Shown here piece after piece: positions 5,118 through 6,840 of a stretch of DNA of 6,840 bases. The notes beneath the pieces are model-generated. The model was given only the letters and a program-made list of their open reading frames with translations. It ran no database searches and was not told where the DNA came from. Source of the DNA: JBDNBY01 sp039767595 (GTDB lineage: Bacteria; Pseudomonadota; Alphaproteobacteria; Rhodobacterales; Rhodobacteraceae); contig JBDNBY010000041.1 of assembly GCA_039767595.1 (NCBI GenBank), forward strand, positions 1-6,840, in the 5' to 3' direction. The first letter of the stretch is position 1. Each line of letters begins with the position of its first letter. The position numbers were made by a program, and so were the translations under genes.

Positions 5118-6637
5118 GCCGCCTCATCGTCATTTTGGGCGACCAATTGAGCCATCAAAACCCTGCATTGCAACAGGCGGCGCCCGATGATGTGATCTTA
5201 ATGGCCGAACTGCGCACAGAGGCGCGCTACGTGCCGCATCATCCGCAAAAAATCGCGCTGATCTTTTCTGCGATGCGCCACTTTGCCAAAGAGCTGCGCA
5301 CAGCGGGTCGCACGGTGGCCTACGTCAAATATGATGATCCGGACAACCAGGGCAGCTTTGCAGGTGAAATTGAAAAACATGCCATGGCAGATTCGGCGAC
5401 TGAAGTGATCGTCACGGAGCCAAGCGAATGGCGTGTGATTGACGAATTGCACGGTCTGACCTTGCCGCTGCGCATAGTGGAAAATACGTTGTTTCTGGCC
5501 TCTCATGAGATGTTTGAGACATGGGCACAGGGGCGCAAGGCCCTGCGGATGGAATATTTTTACCGCGACATGCGCCGCCTGACCGGATTATTGATGGACG
5601 GCAAAGATCCCGTCGGCGGGGCGTGGAATTTCGACGCTGAAAACCGCAAAGCGCCGCCCAAATCCATCACGCATTCTGGGCCGATTTCGTTCGAAGCGGA
5701 TGCTGTGACGCAAGAGGTCTTGCAGCTGGTTGAGCGTGAATTTTCATTTCATTTCGGTGACTTGTCGAAGTTCTCCTATGGCGTGACGCGGGATCAAGCG
5801 CTGGCCGCTCTGGATCATTTTGTCGAACACGCGTTGCCGTCGTTTGGCGATTTCCAAGATGCGATGTTGGCCGGAGAGCCGTTTTTATATCACGCAGTGA
5901 TTTCGCCCTATTTGAACATTGGTCTGTTGCATCCTCTCGAGGTCTGCCGCGCCGCTGAGCGCGCCTATTACGACGGGCTTGCGCCGCTCAATGCAGTCGA
6001 AGGGTTCATTCGGCAAATCATTGGATGGCGTGAATATGTCCGTGGCATCTATTTCCTCAAAGGGCGGGAGTACACGTCTGGAAACGCGCTGGGGGCCACG
6101 CGGGCCTTGCCGGATTTATATTGGGGCCAGCCGACCTTGATGAATTGCCTGTCGCACAGTGTGGCGCAAACCCAAGAGCATGCCTATGCCCATCATATTC
6201 AACGGTTGATGGTTTTGGGGAACTTTGCCCTTTTGACAGGGGTGGCCCCGCAGCAGATCCATGAATGGTTTTTAGCCGTTTATATCGATGCCTATGAATG
6301 GGTCGAGGCGCCCAATGTCATTGGAATGAGCCAATTCGCCGATGACGGTGTGATCGCGTCAAAGCCCTATGTCAGCTCGGGCGCCTATATCAATCGGATG
6401 TCGGATTACTGCAAAGGGTGCAGTTATAAAGTGGCGCAAAAAACGGGCCCCAAGGCATGTCCGTTTAATGTGCTCTATTGGGACTTTTTGCTGCGTCATG
6501 AGCAGAAGTTTTCATCCAATCCCCGCATGGGGCAGATGTATCGCACCTGGGCCAAAATGGACGAGGACCGCCGCGCAACGGTTTTGGAGGATGCGCAGCG
6601 ATTTTTGACGTGTTTGGATCAAGGCGAGTTGGTTTAA
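5114..6637 (+). CDS. Photolyase-related protein with [4Fe-4S] cluster (FeS-BCP; PhrB/CryB type, probable (6-4) photolyase)
   Basis: A flavoprotein of the DPRP family (cryptochrome/photolyase-related). Characterised members bind FAD, 6,7-dimethyl-8-ribityllumazine and a [4Fe-4S] cluster; Agrobacterium PhrB repairs (6-4) photoproducts and Rhodobacter CryB affects light-dependent gene expression. From the GTG at 5114 the product is 507 residues, the length I recall for PhrB. The N-terminus SRLIVILGDQLS (2-13) starts the antenna domain. Four cysteines at 345, 433, 436 and 449 reproduce the PhrB cluster spacing (350, 438, 441, 454; constant offset of five). His360-His361 fall on the PhrB active-site His pair, and Trp337 and Trp385 on its electron-transfer Trp342 and Trp390, by the same offset. 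The GTG overlaps the SDR stop (GTGA) and has AGG seven bases upstream. An alternative TTG at 5090 would add eight unlikely residues. Repair versus sensory function cannot be decided from sequence alone. Confidence 0.92.
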   Translation: MSRLIVILGDQLSHQNPALQQAAPDDVILMAELRTEARYVPHHPQKIALIFSAMRHFAKELRTAGRTVAYVKYDDPDNQGSFAGEIEKHAMADSATEVIVTEPSEWRVIDELHGLTLPLRIVENTLFLASHEMFETWAQGRKALRMEYFYRDMRRLTGLLMDGKDPVGGAWNFDAENRKAPPKSITHSGPISFEADAVTQEVLQLVEREFSFHFGDLSKFSYGVTRDQALAALDHFVEHALPSFGDFQDAMLAGEPFLYHAVISPYLNIGLLHPLEVCRAAERAYYDGLAPLNAVEGFIRQIIGWREYVRGIYFLKGREYTSGNALGATRALPDLYWGQPTLMNCLSHSVAQTQEHAYAHHIQRLMVLGNFALLTGVAPQQIHEWFLAVYIDAYEWVEAPNVIGMSQFADDGVIASKPYVSSGAYINRMSDYCKGCSYKVAQKTGPKACPFNVLYWDFLLRHEQKFSSNPRMGQMYRTWAKMDEDRRATVLEDAQRFLTCLDQGELV

Positions 6638-6840
6638 TTCTCTGCCGGCTCGGTCGGCGTGTTTGGTGCGTCGGACTGTGGCTCAGCGGGCTGTGAAGGG
6701 GTGTTCTGTGCCGCCGGTTCGATCAATTCGCCGTTGTCCCAAAGGCCCGCGAATTTAACCCCATCCGCCAAGGTCAAGATACCCTGCCCATGGCGCCGTC
6801 CACCACGAAAGGCGCCGCTGTAGATATCACCATTGGCATA
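6634..6840 (-). CDS. MORN-repeat protein, C-terminal part (5' end outside window)
   Basis: The minus-strand frame is open from the window edge to TAA at 6634-6636 (68 residues). It contains MORN-type repeat units: YANGDIYSGAFRGGRRHGQG followed by LADGVKFAGLWDNGEL, with the family's Y-x-G-x-F/W-x-x-G-x-x-H-G-x-G pattern. A Pro/Glu/Gln/Thr-rich tail of about 28 residues follows and ends in EPAEN. MORN repeats are usually structural or membrane-lipid/protein-binding; the partner is unknown. The gene converges on the photolyase gene and the two stop codons overlap (shared bases 6634-6637), leaving no room for a terminator between them. Confidence 0.85.
   Translation of the reverse strand, partial: YANGDIYSGAFRGGRRHGQGILTLADGVKFAGLWDNGELIEPAAQNTPSQPAEPQSDAPNTPTEPAEN

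Overview
The window looks like chromosomal DNA from a marine alphaproteobacterium of the Roseobacter/Rhodobacteraceae type. The basis is a long single-domain-order LeuA, an iron-sulfur photolyase of the Agrobacterium PhrB / Rhodobacter CryB type, a metal-type KdsA, and a broken leucine-rich-repeat gene of a style familiar from roseobacters. This placement is inference from protein families; no marker gene is present.

Layout. At 2-61 is the 3' tail of a plus-strand gene that begins outside the window. It is followed by a symmetrical hairpin (101-134) that can terminate transcription from either side. From 175 to 4397 everything lies on the minus strand. Reading in the direction of transcription, the order is: a small leucine-rich ORF (4242-4397), a strong hairpin (4202-4239), leuA (2590-4167), a decayed leucine-rich-repeat gene with a C-terminal membrane segment (1730-2494), kdsA (849-1682), and a second decayed gene (175-846). 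From 4455 the plus strand carries a short-chain dehydrogenase (4455-5117), translationally coupled through a GTGA overlap to a photolyase-related gene (5114-6637). A partial MORN-repeat gene on the minus strand (6634-6840) converges on the photolyase, and their stop codons overlap.

Functions. LeuA commits 2-oxoisovalerate to leucine. KdsA makes KDO-8-phosphate for lipopolysaccharide or capsule. The SDR/photolyase pair is probably one transcription unit concerned with light or UV-damage response. Two intact housekeeping-type genes (leuA, kdsA) sit among two pseudogenes, so the 1-2500 half, which also appears more A+T rich than 2500-6840, is under erosion.

Most interesting points. (1) The LRR gene can be rebuilt with three single-base frameshifts, all in the same direction, two of them at homopolymers, plus one TGA. 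(2) The second pseudogene reads as one continuous frame broken only by four TGA codons. (3) Between leuA and its upstream region there is a leader-like ORF ending in five leucine codons out of eleven, directly followed by a large hairpin with possible alternative pairings, which suggests a leucine-sensing leader. (4) The photolyase has all four [4Fe-4S] cysteines at exactly PhrB spacing. I found no convincing wholly new multi-gene system.
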